From Acidobacteria bacterium CG_4_9_14_3_um_filter_49_7 (GTDB lineage: Bacteria > Acidobacteriota > Holophagae > Thermotomaculales > Thermotomaculaceae): DNA of 24,126 bases. The position numbers and the translations under genes are program-made. The stretch is from positions 1-24,126 of the forward strand of contig PFTO01000172.1 in NCBI GenBank assembly GCA_002789615.1. Direction: 5' to 3'. The notes below the pieces were generated by a model. That model was not told the origin of the DNA and ran no database searches. It was given only the letters and a program-made list of their open reading frames with translations. Position 1 is the stretch's first letter. The number at the start of each line of letters is the position of its first letter. Positions 15,303 through 23,305 of the stretch are shown one piece after another.

Positions 15303-16100
15303 TTAAAGTGCTTTGCTCAGGCCGGAGACCGCAAAAATGGCTATGGAGGCCAGAATTGTGGCCATGACCAGTACCACACCGCTATAATAAAAGCCACGCT
15401 CCAGCCGGACAAGCAAATTTTCCATCCTTTCCGCCGCCGAAGCCCTGACCTTTTCCAGTGCGCTATCCAGTTTCCCGGTTTCCTCGCCCGCCTGCACCAG
15501 CTTCTCATCGTTTGAGGGCAAAGATAATATTTTGTAAAAATGCTGAGCCTTCATGCGTATTCTGGAACCGGCATCTTTTAATTCCCGTTTTGTGTCTTCA
15601 AAAGAAAGTCCTGAAGCTACACAGAATGCAACGCCGGAGACATCTACCCATCGGCGAAGACCCGGTGCCAATACCTGTAACACCACCAGCCCCATCCCCA
15701 ATATCATGACCGCAGTTATATACCAGATCTTCATACCCAGAATCAGCTCCATGTCCACGCTCTTAAAAAGAAAATAGGACCCTACAATCCCCACAAAAAG
15801 GACAATCAGGGATTTCAGAAAGGCACTCCAAAGTTTGGATTCATAGTGATGACGTACTTCATAGAGTTCCACCAGTGCTTCCAGCGCGTTTTCCAGCCTT
15901 CCCGTGGTTTCTCCAATACCGAGATAGAGACGATCGGCTGGAGGGAAACCTATTTTCTTTACGGCTTCAGTCAGAGAAGCGCCGGATTCGATCAAATTGG
16001 CGAGGGGTCTGAATGCGCCTCCTGCCGATCGAAATCCCGACACGAGGGACTCGCCCGCCTCCAGCTTAAACTTCAACCGGCGATACACATCAGCTTTCAT
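15303..16100 (-). CDS. GspF/PilC-like type II secretion F-domain protein (orphan)
   Basis: This inner-membrane protein of about 265 residues resembles the platform proteins of type II secretion and type IV pilus machines. The first F-like domain is at about 5-85 (FKLEAGESLVSGFRSAGG, then IGETTGRLENALEALVELYE), two membrane helices are at about 90-150, a second diverged F-like domain is at about 165-235 (VQAGEETGKLDSALEKV), and a final helix is at about 235-260. It is shorter than typical PilC/GspF (about 400 residues). I chose the ATG at 16100 because AGGAGGGG (16106-16113) lies just upstream; an ATG at 16124 would lie inside the preceding terminator region. No ATPase, pilin or secretin gene is present, so its machine must be encoded elsewhere or it has another role. 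Confidence 0.82.
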   Translation of the reverse strand: MKADVYRRLKFKLEAGESLVSGFRSAGGAFRPLANLIESGASLTEAVKKIGFPPADRLYLGIGETTGRLENALEALVELYEVRHHYESKLWSAFLKSLIVLFVGIVGSYFLFKSVDMELILGMKIWYITAVMILGMGLVVLQVLAPGLRRWVDVSGVAFCVASGLSFEDTKRELKDAGSRIRMKAQHFYKILSLPSNDEKLVQAGEETGKLDSALEKVRASAAERMENLLVRLERGFYYSGVVLVMATILASIAIFAVSGLSKAL

Positions 16101-16122
16101 CGGGCTCCCCTCCTGAACAAAC

Positions 16123-16152
16123 AAAAAAAGGGGAGAGGCAATGCCCCTCCCC
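16123..16152 (-). terminator. Intrinsic terminator of the TonB-dependent receptor gene
   Basis: Read on the minus strand, a 10-bp stem with one mismatch (GGGGAGGGGC with GCCTCTCCCC, loop ATT) is followed directly by seven T's (positions 16129-16123). It starts 20 bp after the receptor stop codon. It lies just before the GspF-like gene's Shine-Dalgarno sequence, so that gene would depend on read-through or a promoter inside the receptor gene. Confidence 0.82.
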
Positions 16153-16171
16153 TGATTGGTTAATAAATTGC

Positions 16172-19093
16172 TTAGAACCGGTAAGTTACACCAAGCTGAA
16201 TTGCCCGCGGTTCCTGCCGTGCAAACGGGGTACCGAAGTCAACCGTATCTTCTTCCACGAAGGAGATGGGCTGCTGACTGTTCAACAGGTTGAAGATATC
16301 CAGACGAAGCTGGACAGTGTGGTCATACCATACCTTGAAATCCTTGGTCACGGTGACGTCTACCCACAGAAGTGAGCTGGTCTTCCGGGATCCACGGCCT
16401 TCCGGGAAGGTGAAATATGCGCCGTAAAGCGGCTGAAAGCCCTTCTTTGTCCAGAAGTAACCGGAGTTCCACTGCACCGCGGTGGTAATGTTAAAGTCGT
16501 AGGGCAGATGGAAGTTGCCGATAAAGTTGATGGCATTGTCGGTAGAATCAGACAGCTTGCCGTACCAACCTTCGTCACCAACCTGATCGTTACCCAGACC
16601 AGCGGTCTGTGCCACAATCCATTCAGTGTAATCATCATAGCCACGGAAGGGGCCATAACCGCTGAGTGCGCCGTTGTCCCAGATTACGTGGTCAGCGAAA
16701 ACGCCGATGTAGGCTCCGGAACCGCCGGGGTTGTTCAGAGTTTCATTCTCAAAGTTGTTCGGGTTGGTTCCCTTCGAATCTGTCCAGGTATAGCTGAAGC
16801 TATAGTCCAAAAATTCTCCGAACTTACCCTTGAAAATCAGGTCGAGGGATTCAAAGTCTCTCCTTTTTACCTGCACATTGCCCAGCTGCCAGTAGTCCCA
16901 ACCGTCATCACCAATGTATGCATAGTCATCCAGCAGGCCGCTGGCATATGCCTTGGTATAACGAACCGTCATTGCGTGATTGGGATTAATGCGCCAGTCG
17001 TATTCAGCAATCCAGCGCTTCTGAGAGTTCGGCTTCATCCCTTCTTGATAATCAATCGGGTTGTTGTCCGGACTCTGTTCCCAGTTGAGGTCCCAGTTTG
17101 CGGGGTTGTGCAATGCAGCTTCCGTAACATTGTCAGTTTGTGAACCAATCCATGCGTACTGACGATATGCGTTTCCGCCCTGCTTGTTGAAGAATTCAGC
17201 AATACGGGTGGTGGTGGCATCCATGAATTCACCATAGGCAGCCTTGAAGATATGCCTCTGGTCACCATTGAGGTCATAAATCACAGAGATTCTGGGAGCT
17301 GAATAATCGCTGAATCCCCATTTCCAGATGGATTGGCCGAGATCGTTAAAAATCTCCATGTTGTCAAAACGCCAACCCAGCATGACCACAAACTTACCCA
17401 TGGTGATCCGATCCTGCAGGTAGTAACCGGTGCTGTGGACCGTATTGGGGTTAATGGAATTCCGTCTTTCAGTCAGGAATCTCGGGATTACGATGGGATT
17501 GCCATCTGCACCCATGATAATCTTGCCGGTAACGGGGTCGGTTCTGTACTTCAGATTGAAGTCAGCACCATCGTTAAAGGTGTCAGCACCCAGAGGCTTC
17601 ACCAGTTCGCCGGCACCGGTATGACCCAGGAGCCAGTTGGTACCAAAGTTCTGATAGGTCATGCCCAGTGAATACTCATGGCTACCCAGAGAAGCTGTGT
17701 CGAAGTAGCCGGTCCATTTGAGAGAATAGTCATCCCGATCCTGAACCTGGACATCATAACGGGTGCGGTTTGCATAGGACCAGGAAATAGTGGTGTTGTA
17801 GCGGGCTGCAACAGCGTGATCAACCAGCCCACCTGAATTCAAATTCTCATGCTGCGTGCCGTAGCGGGCTTCCAGAACACCCCAGTCGCCAACAATCCAG
17901 TTGAAGTTCAATTTGTAACGGTAGGAATTGTCAGTAACCAGACGATACAAGTCCGGATTTCCAGTCATAGCTGATGTATCAACGGAGATATTCAGGCCTG
18001 AAAAGGCCAAGTTCATGTTCTCCGTGATATTGTACGTAAATTTGTAGAAGTACTTCTCCGTCGTGGACGTGGATACGCCATCCGGAAAATTGAAGATCGT
18101 GTAGTCGCTACCGTAGGGACTGCCATCGAGGTTCTGCATGTCCTCTGCATGGATGATCCGGGGATCAGCGGCAGAAGACTCATTGTCGCTCTTGGTGAAG
18201 TTGTAGGACACAAAGAACCACAACTTATCCTTGATAATGTAGCCGCCAACGTTGTACCACTGCTTGTTCCGGGAAAAACCCGTAATGGAGCTGTCGTTCT
18301 GTACATCCTGGCGAGTAGCCTCCAAGCTGGAATTACGATACTGGAAACCGGCTTCGCCGTGGAATTCGTTACCACCGGACTTGGTGACTGCGTTGATGGC
18401 GCCACCCATGGTCTTACCGAATTCAGGTGAAAACGGATCGGTGATGATCTGCAGAGAGTCAATGGAGTCAAAGTTCTGGGCTACGTTGTTGCCAAAGCCC
18501 ATGGAGGAACGAACAGACGTACCATCCACCATGTACTGGTTTCCTTCCTGACCACTACCGGTGATGCTGGGTTCTCCGCCCTCTCCGCCGGATACAGAGT
18601 CCATGCGGACACCGGTAACGCCGGGAACGAACTTTGCCATATCTTCTACCGAGCGGGCAAGTGTCGGAATGCTGCTGAGGGTTTGGGCAGACATCTGCAT
18701 GGATGAATCGGTTGTGGAAGTATCCACCAGCGGTGCTTCAGCAGTAACCACGATGGATTCGCTGACTTTCGCCGCTTTCAAAGTGATTTCCACCTTTGTC
18801 TTTTCACCGATATTAACACCGATACCCTTTTTTGTGTAGGTTTGGAACCCCGGGATGGAATACGTTGCTGAATAGGCACCGAGCGGCAGCAACGGGAAAC
18901 GATAAAAACCTTTCGCATTTGTGACAGTTGTACGGGTTCCCTGCAGCTTATCACTGCTGACAACTACCGTTACGCCCGGCAGAGCCGTGCCGGATTCGTC
19001 AAATACTGTACCGTTGATTTCACCTTTTGTGGTCTGGGCAAACATGCTCACGGTGAGCAGCAACCCACAAGCGACCAGAAACAATCTCTTCAT
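16172..19093 (-). CDS. TonB-dependent outer-membrane receptor, Oar-like, with N-terminal carboxypeptidase-regulatory-like domain
   Basis: This 973-residue outer-membrane protein takes up a large or scarce substrate using energy from TonB. A signal peptide (1-19, cut after FA before QTTKG) is followed by a carboxypeptidase-regulatory-like beta domain (about 24-107, GTVFDESGTALPGVTVVV). A TonB-box-like ESIVVTAEA is at 112-120, a plug domain at about 125-245 (QYMVDGTSVRSS, GGAINAVTKSGGNEFHG), and a beta-barrel ends in the aromatic C-terminus LGVTYRF. The layout matches the Oar-type receptors that are abundant in Acidobacteriota. There is no SusD partner and no TonB/ExbBD gene nearby, so the ligand is unknown. 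The start has AAGGAGG 7 nt upstream. The gene is monocistronic, with a strong promoter, a leader of about 160 nt and a clear terminator, which suggests high, regulated expression. Confidence 0.93.
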   Translation of the reverse strand: MKRLFLVACGLLLTVSMFAQTTKGEINGTVFDESGTALPGVTVVVSSDKLQGTRTTVTNAKGFYRFPLLPLGAYSATYSIPGFQTYTKKGIGVNIGEKTKVEITLKAAKVSESIVVTAEAPLVDTSTTDSSMQMSAQTLSSIPTLARSVEDMAKFVPGVTGVRMDSVSGGEGGEPSITGSGQEGNQYMVDGTSVRSSMGFGNNVAQNFDSIDSLQIITDPFSPEFGKTMGGAINAVTKSGGNEFHGEAGFQYRNSSLEATRQDVQNDSSITGFSRNKQWYNVGGYIIKDKLWFFVSYNFTKSDNESSAADPRIIHAEDMQNLDGSPYGSDYTIFNFPDGVSTSTTEKYFYKFTYNITENMNLAFSGLNISVDTSAMTGNPDLYRLVTDNSYRYKLNFNWIVGDWGVLEARYGTQHENLNSGGLVDHAVAARYNTTISWSYANRTRYDVQVQDRDDYSLKWTGYFDTASLGSHEYSLGMTYQNFGTNWLLGHTGAGELVKPLGADTFNDGADFNLKYRTDPVTGKIIMGADGNPIVIPRFLTERRNSINPNTVHSTGYYLQDRITMGKFVVMLGWRFDNMEIFNDLGQSIWKWGFSDYSAPRISVIYDLNGDQRHIFKAAYGEFMDATTTRIAEFFNKQGGNAYRQYAWIGSQTDNVTEAALHNPANWDLNWEQSPDNNPIDYQEGMKPNSQKRWIAEYDWRINPNHAMTVRYTKAYASGLLDDYAYIGDDGWDYWQLGNVQVKRRDFESLDLIFKGKFGEFLDYSFSYTWTDSKGTNPNNFENETLNNPGGSGAYIGVFADHVIWDNGALSGYGPFRGYDDYTEWIVAQTAGLGNDQVGDEGWYGKLSDSTDNAINFIGNFHLPYDFNITTAVQWNSGYFWTKKGFQPLYGAYFTFPEGRGSRKTSSLLWVDVTVTKDFKVWYDHTVQLRLDIFNLLNSQQPISFVEEDTVDFGTPFARQEPRAIQLGVTYRF

Positions 19094-19130
19094 ATTTTAG
19101 CCTCCTTAATACCCCTAAATCCTCAAAACA

Positions 19131-19166
19131 TCAAAATACATAGCCTGCAATCAAAAACTGATTCAT
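19131..19166 (-). CDS. Possible leader peptide ORF in the TonB receptor 5' region
   Basis: The leader RNA contains ATG followed by 10 sense codons and TGA (MNQFLIAGYVF). It is preceded by AAAGGAGA with short spacing and, further up, by a perfect AAGGAGGTGG (about 19178-19187). Two strong ribosome sites far from the main gene are hard to explain otherwise. The peptide itself has no recognisable motif, and the gap to the receptor start is 37 bp. Translation is only inferred. Confidence 0.3.
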   Translation of the reverse strand: MNQFLIAGYVF

Positions 19167-19257
19167 TCTCTCCTTTTTCCACCTCCTTTTAAATTTAATA
19201 ATTAACAAAGTTCCTCTGCTAAAGTGGAAACTTTTCTGAAAACGTAGTTACAAGAAC

Positions 19258-19287
19258 TTTATACACGTTTTTCATAGGCATTGTCAA
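19258..19287 (-). promoter_or_regulatory. Sigma-70-type promoter of the TonB-dependent receptor
   Basis: On the minus strand, TTGACA (19287-19282) and TATAAA (19263-19258) are separated by 18 bp, a near-consensus match. Transcription would start near 19251, leaving an AT-rich leader of about 160 nt before the ATG at 19093. This promoter accounts for most of the 283-bp gap between the receptor and the TPR gene. The remaining 19288-19376 shows nothing I can name. Confidence 0.7.
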
Positions 19288-19376
19288 GATGTTTTTTCCA
19301 TTTCATCCTTCTTTCTCGCAACTTTCAATAATCCGAATCCTTACTGGCAAAAGCAGGATAACCATTGACGGCTCCG

Positions 19377-20285
19377 TCACTTCTTGCCTTTTTTTGCCTT
19401 GATCTCTGCCTCTTCCTTCATGCCCTTCCGGATTTTCTCAACCGTTTCCTGTACCTGCTTTGTCAGTTTGTTGGATGGGAACTCTTTCAGGAAGGCCTGG
19501 CAACTCTCAATCGCCTCCGGATATTGTTTTAATTCTAAATGGCAATTGATAATCAGAGGAAGTACATTCTCCCTCATCTCAGGAGTCTTTGCTGCCTTGT
19601 TCAAAAGAGGCAATGCTTTGTCATAGTTCTTTTGGTCGTGGAAATAGCCGCCGAGGCGATAGTCGATCTCCGGATTATCCACGCCAGTATCCACCGCTTT
19701 CTGAAAAAGCGGATAAGCTTTTGAGCTCTGGTGGGATATCATATATATCTTCCCAAGGTTCAGGTAGGCATAAGTGTAATCCGGACGCAATTGCAGAAGC
19801 TGATTGTATAGTGCGCCGGCCTTCTCCATCTGTCCGTTCTGGGCGTAAGTCACTGCCAGAACATCCACTCGCCCCACGTCATTGATTGTGGCATCCGCGC
19901 CCAGCATCTTAACCTTCATCAACGCATACTTAACCCGTCCATCCAAGTTTTTCTTCTTTGTTTCAACACTGTACAGGTAGTCAAGGGACTCAATCGCATT
20001 TTTCCCTCCCTGTTCATATGCCTTATTCAGACTTGCCTCTGCCTCATCCAGTTTTTCCCGGGTATAGTATATCTTCCCGAGTTCGAAATTGGCCTCATAG
20101 AAACTCGCGTCCCGTTTCAGGGCTTTGAGCAGCCATTTTTCCGCCTTTTCCAGCTTACCCTTTTTCACACTTTCGAGCGCCTTATTGTACTCTTTCACGG
20201 CTTTCTTATCCGTGCTCATTGCATTTCCGCTCAGTGACAATGTGACCATAACAATGATCACCGCCAGTTTCCGAATTAAAGACAT
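19377..20285 (-). CDS. Exported TPR-repeat protein
   Basis: This 302-residue protein has a signal peptide (about 1-22, RKLAVIIVMVTLSLSGNA). A cut there gives a soluble periplasmic protein; there is no lipobox cysteine. Tetratricopeptide repeats occupy about 28-95 (KEYNKALESVKKGKLEKAEKW, FYEANFELGKIYYTREKLDEA) and about 145-245 (VTYAQNGQMEKAGALYNQLL, YAYLNLGKIYMISHQSSKAY, IDYRLGGYFHDQKNYDKAL). The C-terminus is lysine-rich. TPR arrays are protein-docking scaffolds, so it probably assembles an envelope complex; the partner is unknown. The Shine-Dalgarno sequence AGGAGGAAAC and an extended -10 promoter lie upstream. It is transcribed alone. Confidence 0.87.
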   Translation of the reverse strand: MSLIRKLAVIIVMVTLSLSGNAMSTDKKAVKEYNKALESVKKGKLEKAEKWLLKALKRDASFYEANFELGKIYYTREKLDEAEASLNKAYEQGGKNAIESLDYLYSVETKKKNLDGRVKYALMKVKMLGADATINDVGRVDVLAVTYAQNGQMEKAGALYNQLLQLRPDYTYAYLNLGKIYMISHQSSKAYPLFQKAVDTGVDNPEIDYRLGGYFHDQKNYDKALPLLNKAAKTPEMRENVLPLIINCHLELKQYPEAIESCQAFLKEFPSNKLTKQVQETVEKIRKGMKEEAEIKAKKGKK

Positions 20286-20311
20286 TTAATGTTTCCTCCT
20301 GATCAAAGATC

Positions 20312-20327
20312 GGTATAAATTATACCA
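20312..20327 (-). promoter_or_regulatory. Extended -10 promoter within a 15-bp palindrome, TPR gene
   Basis: On the minus strand TG-G-TATAAT (20327-20319) is a perfect extended -10 element, with transcription expected to start near 20312, 27 nt before the ATG. The -35 region is weak. The -10 box lies inside GGTATAAATTATACC (20312-20326), a perfect palindrome with 7-bp arms. This could be an operator, because a bound repressor would cover the -10 box. Confidence 0.55.
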
Positions 20328-20400
20328 TAGCCATATGAAACTGAATCCACTGATTTCATCACTTTTATTCCGCAGGGTCGTATTTTACTGAGGTTATTGA

Positions 20401-20421
20401 ACCGTGGAATGAATCCGCGGT
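20401..20421 (-). terminator. Hairpin after the hydrolase operon, weak terminator candidate
   Basis: ACCGTGGA and TCCGCGGT (20401-20408, 20414-20421) form an 8-bp stem around ATGAA. Read on the minus strand one pair is an A-C mismatch, and no T-run follows. It lies 11 bp after the last hydrolase stop. It may mark the end of the operon transcript, but it lacks the features of a strong intrinsic terminator. Confidence 0.25.
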
Positions 20422-20431
20422 CCATATATAT

Positions 20432-21226
20432 TTATCTAATTTTCGTGGTCTGCAAAATTTTGGCGGCTACCGCTTCGGGATTTTCCACAACTACAGCATG
20501 ACCCGCACCCGAAATAATCTGGAATTCACTGCGGGGGATCGCCTCCGCAAGGGCCTTTGTCCGGGCAAGTGGAATGAATCCGTCCCTTTCTGCGGCTGCA
20601 ATCAGGGACGGGCATTGAATCTTGCCAAGTTCGCTTGTCAGGTCAATTCCTTCTGTTGAAGCCATCAGGCGATCCAGATCATAAAACCAATTGGGAGAAA
20701 TATGCTGCATCTGGTCCCTTCGGTTGGAGAGAAGTGTGCAATTCTTCTTCCGGTACTCTTTTGAATAAACGACAGCAGCCATCACATCCAGCAGATGGCC
20801 ATGGTCGCCGGATTCGGCTGCTTGTCTTGCGGCATTACGCCAGCGTCGCACTTCCACCGTCATGGCATCGTCGAATCGGTCGGCGGAAGCAATGATCGTC
20901 AGAGAAAGAATGCCCGGTCGCCGCGCCGCAAGCCGCATTCCCACCAGTCCACCGAAGGAGGTCCCCGCCACATGAACCGGACCCGGGGTTAAACTGTCCA
21001 GAAGCTCCTCCACGTCTTTCACATGGCTGTCCACCTCTGAGGGTGCCGGGCCCGGCGTCAATAACTGGCCGCGGAAGTCACATCGAATGATTGTAAATCT
21101 GGATTTCAGCAAAGCCACTACCGGTTCCCATGAAGAAATCGACATGGCAATCCCGTTCAAAAGAAGCAGGACTTCTCCCTGTCCATCCCGCCGGTAATAA
21201 AGCAGGGGTTCAGAACTGGACATCAC
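20432..21226 (-). CDS. Alpha/beta hydrolase (second of a tandem pair)
   Basis: This 264-residue cytoplasmic hydrolase has a complete catalytic triad: nucleophile S90 in GTSFGG, acid D215 in AAERDGF, and H243 in GAGHAVVV. The oxyanion-hole region is LLNGIAMSISSW (22-33). The cap segment (about 120-190) is helical and rich in R, N and Q. It shares length, motif spacing and the LLNGxAM signature with the upstream hydrolase, so the two probably arose by tandem duplication. Its start overlaps that gene by 17 bp, with GAAGG just upstream. It could hydrolyse an ester, lactone or thioester made by the operon's ligase and thiolase; the substrate is not determinable. It is the last gene of the operon. 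Confidence 0.85.
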   Translation of the reverse strand: MMSSSEPLLYYRRDGQGEVLLLLNGIAMSISSWEPVVALLKSRFTIIRCDFRGQLLTPGPAPSEVDSHVKDVEELLDSLTPGPVHVAGTSFGGLVGMRLAARRPGILSLTIIASADRFDDAMTVEVRRWRNAARQAAESGDHGHLLDVMAAVVYSKEYRKKNCTLLSNRRDQMQHISPNWFYDLDRLMASTEGIDLTSELGKIQCPSLIAAAERDGFIPLARTKALAEAIPRSEFQIISGAGHAVVVENPEAVAAKILQTTKIR

Positions 21227-22061
21227 ATGCCTTCATGAAACGTTTCACCATGGGAAAGAACAGGTCCGGTCGCTCAAGATACACGACATGACCGGACTCA
21301 GGAATAGTCTCCCAGCGGGATCGGGGGAAAATGTCCAGCAGCTTCTTCTGCTGCCACAGGGGAATTGCCCGGTCCTGCTCCCCGGCCAGAAGTAATGTCG
21401 GTGTCTGAACAGCCCGATAGTCAGGCAGGTACTGTTCAATCCCCTCGAAAAAGGGATTCCGGGCTTCAGTCAATCGGATAAGGCAGTGTCGATCATCCAC
21501 ATACCGGTCATAGAATCGCCCGCGCATTTCGCCAAGCTGTTCGGGTGCCAATTTTGTCACAAAGGATTCTCCAAATATTTTTTCATACATGTAGAAGGTG
21601 TCGAGCTCAAATTCTTCCTTCGTTCCCCGGTAGAACCGGAGGGAAATTTCCTGGTACATTTCAAACAACCGCTCATGGGAAAGAAGAATGCCGGAAAGGG
21701 TCAGTCTGCTTAACCGATCCTGAAACAGGCGGGCAAAATCCATCGCCACAAAACCACCGTAAGAAATGCCAACGAGGTGGACGCGAGTCACTGAATTCAA
21801 ATCCATGATTTCCACAAGCAGACGTGCCATGTCCGGGATGTAGTATGGAATATCCTCTTTGGACGACTCCCCCTGACCGGGAAAATCATACAGTATCACG
21901 TCATATTCATCCAGGAGCAATGGCAAAAATCCGTACCAGGCTCTGGTATGCATCGCAAGTCCGTTCAGCAGACAGATAACTTCCCTTTTTCCGCTGCCGT
22001 GATACTTCCCACCAGATGGAATGGGCGCCTGCTTCCAGGCGCCCCGTTTTCGTAGGTTCAA
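21210..22061 (-). CDS. Alpha/beta hydrolase (first of a tandem pair)
   Basis: This 283-residue hydrolase has nucleophile S100 in GISYGG, acid D230 in AGEQDRAIP, H258 in ESGHVVYLE, and the oxyanion-hole region LLNGLAMHTRAW (31-42). A helical cap lies at about 125-215. The start is uncertain: the only in-frame start before the conserved region is a TTG at 22061, without a good Shine-Dalgarno sequence, and an in-frame stop lies at 22073-22071. A perfect 9-bp hairpin (22023-22044) lies over codons 6-13. The thiolase ends 33 bp upstream and the second hydrolase overlaps by 17 bp, so it belongs to the ligase-thiolase-hydrolase operon. DFPGQGES near 59-66 is typical of the epoxide-hydrolase/haloperoxidase-like superfamily. 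Confidence 0.83.
   Translation of the reverse strand: MNLRKRGAWKQAPIPSGGKYHGSGKREVICLLNGLAMHTRAWYGFLPLLLDEYDVILYDFPGQGESSKEDIPYYIPDMARLLVEIMDLNSVTRVHLVGISYGGFVAMDFARLFQDRLSRLTLSGILLSHERLFEMYQEISLRFYRGTKEEFELDTFYMYEKIFGESFVTKLAPEQLGEMRGRFYDRYVDDRHCLIRLTEARNPFFEGIEQYLPDYRAVQTPTLLLAGEQDRAIPLWQQKKLLDIFPRSRWETIPESGHVVYLERPDLFFPMVKRFMKACDVQF
22023..22044. other. Perfect 9-bp GC-rich hairpin near the hydrolase start
   Basis: GGGCGCCTG (22023-22031) and CAGGCGCCC (22036-22044) pair perfectly around CTTC. Read on the plus strand the stem is followed by CGTTTTCG, but no plus-strand gene ends here. In the minus-strand message it lies 17-38 nt after the TTG start and could slow ribosomes or stop polymerase. 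Confidence 0.6.
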
Positions 22062-22094
22062 TTGTGCTGTTCACTGCCATTTCTTACCAGAGAG

Positions 22095-23303
22095 TTATTT
22101 TCCGGACTTCAATACGGTGCAGACGGACGCGCAGATGGGGCCTCCGATGTTGAATGTGGCGGCAACTCTGGTATTTTCCACCTGCAGCGGTGCCGGTGCC
22201 TTGCCCAGTAGCTGTAATGCACTCCATCCGATCATGGCGATACCGGTTGCCCCAATCGGATGACCCTTTGCAATGAGACCACCGGAAGTATTGATGGCAC
22301 AGGAGCCGTCCACTGAGGCATGACCATCTCGCCAGAAAGCCGCCCCCTTGCCATAATCGGCAACACCAAGGACCTCCGCCGCAATGGCACCCATGACGGT
22401 AAAACAATCATGAACTTCGGCGACACCTACATCCTTGGGTGTTACATCGGCCATTTTGTATGCCTCATTCATGGCACGGAAGGCCCCGGCCGGCTTCAGC
22501 ACATCCCGTCCGCTTACGCTGAGGGGATCGGTAGCCTGCGCATAACCTGCCACTTCAACACAATCTGCCTTGTTCAATCCCAGCTTGGCCAGGCCCTTCT
22601 CCGTGGCAAGGATCAGTGCGCCATACCCATCTGAAATCTGCGAACAATCATAGGTTTTCAGTGGCAACCCCTCGATAATGTATCGATTCCGTCCACCCAC
22701 TTTCGTTGCTTCTTCGAGGGAAACTTCAATGCCCTTCATCTGTGCATAGGGATTGTGTTGAGCGTTGGCGTATTCAAGAGCAGAAACCGTCGCCAGGTCC
22801 CGCTCCGTTACATTGTGAGTCGTCATATATTTTTCCATGATTTCCGCAAAGATGTGCGGGAAAACATAGACTTTTCCTTCCCGGTCGTCCGGGTGGGAAA
22901 AATGACCCAGGGCTTCGCCCACGAGCTTTCCGTCCATCTTGCCCTCATCATTGCGCATCTTCTCGTATCCCACTGCAATGCCAACATCTCCCATGCCAAG
23001 GAGGAGCTTGTAAATAACAGACAATACGGCCTGGCCACCGCTCGCACAGGCAATCTCCACAGCCTCAATGGGCTTTGCTGCCAGACCTGGGACATCTGCC
23101 ATGAGGCCGGCGATGAGCCCCTGTCCATTGAGGGAAATGTTGCAGACAGCTCCAATGGCACCGACATCCATGAGGGATGGGGCAGCACCGATTTCCGCGC
23201 AGGTTTCGGTGACCGCATTGGAAATAATTTCAGGAACGCTCATGTCAAAGAGCTTGCCGAACTTTGACTGATGGTAGGCTGCAATGTAAATGGGTTCTCT
23301 CAC
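22095..23303 (-). CDS. SCP-x/acetyl-CoA acetyltransferase-type thiolase
   Basis: This thiolase-fold enzyme makes or cleaves beta-ketoacyl-CoA thioesters in the cytoplasm. With the GTG start at 23303 it has 402 residues, normal for the family. The nucleophile is C86 in IACASGGQ, and further active-site motifs are VHDCF (H298) and GGLIAKGHPIGATG (H348). The C-terminal NIGGP motif replaces the CGGG of classical degradative thiolases, placing it in the SCP-x/archaeal-type subgroup. I chose GTG because AAGGAG (23316-23311) lies 7 nt upstream, while an ATG at 23330 lies inside the ligase gene without a Shine-Dalgarno sequence. It starts 2 bp after the ligase stop. No DUF35 partner gene, often paired with such thiolases, is present in the window. 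Confidence 0.9.
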   Translation of the reverse strand: MREPIYIAAYHQSKFGKLFDMSVPEIISNAVTETCAEIGAAPSLMDVGAIGAVCNISLNGQGLIAGLMADVPGLAAKPIEAVEIACASGGQAVLSVIYKLLLGMGDVGIAVGYEKMRNDEGKMDGKLVGEALGHFSHPDDREGKVYVFPHIFAEIMEKYMTTHNVTERDLATVSALEYANAQHNPYAQMKGIEVSLEEATKVGGRNRYIIEGLPLKTYDCSQISDGYGALILATEKGLAKLGLNKADCVEVAGYAQATDPLSVSGRDVLKPAGAFRAMNEAYKMADVTPKDVGVAEVHDCFTVMGAIAAEVLGVADYGKGAAFWRDGHASVDGSCAINTSGGLIAKGHPIGATGIAMIGWSALQLLGKAPAPLQVENTRVAATFNIGGPICASVCTVLKSGK

Positions 23304-23305
23304 GG

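Noticed and set aside
15144..15515. Plus-strand reading frame running from repeat C into the GspF-like gene
   Set aside because: It is made of repeat-derived codons and the antisense of the GspF-like gene, has no ribosome site and no recognisable domain.
22023..22050. Plus-strand intrinsic terminator
   Set aside because: The stem followed by TTTT looks like one, but no plus-strand gene precedes it and it lies within the hydrolase coding region, so I list it only as a hairpin.
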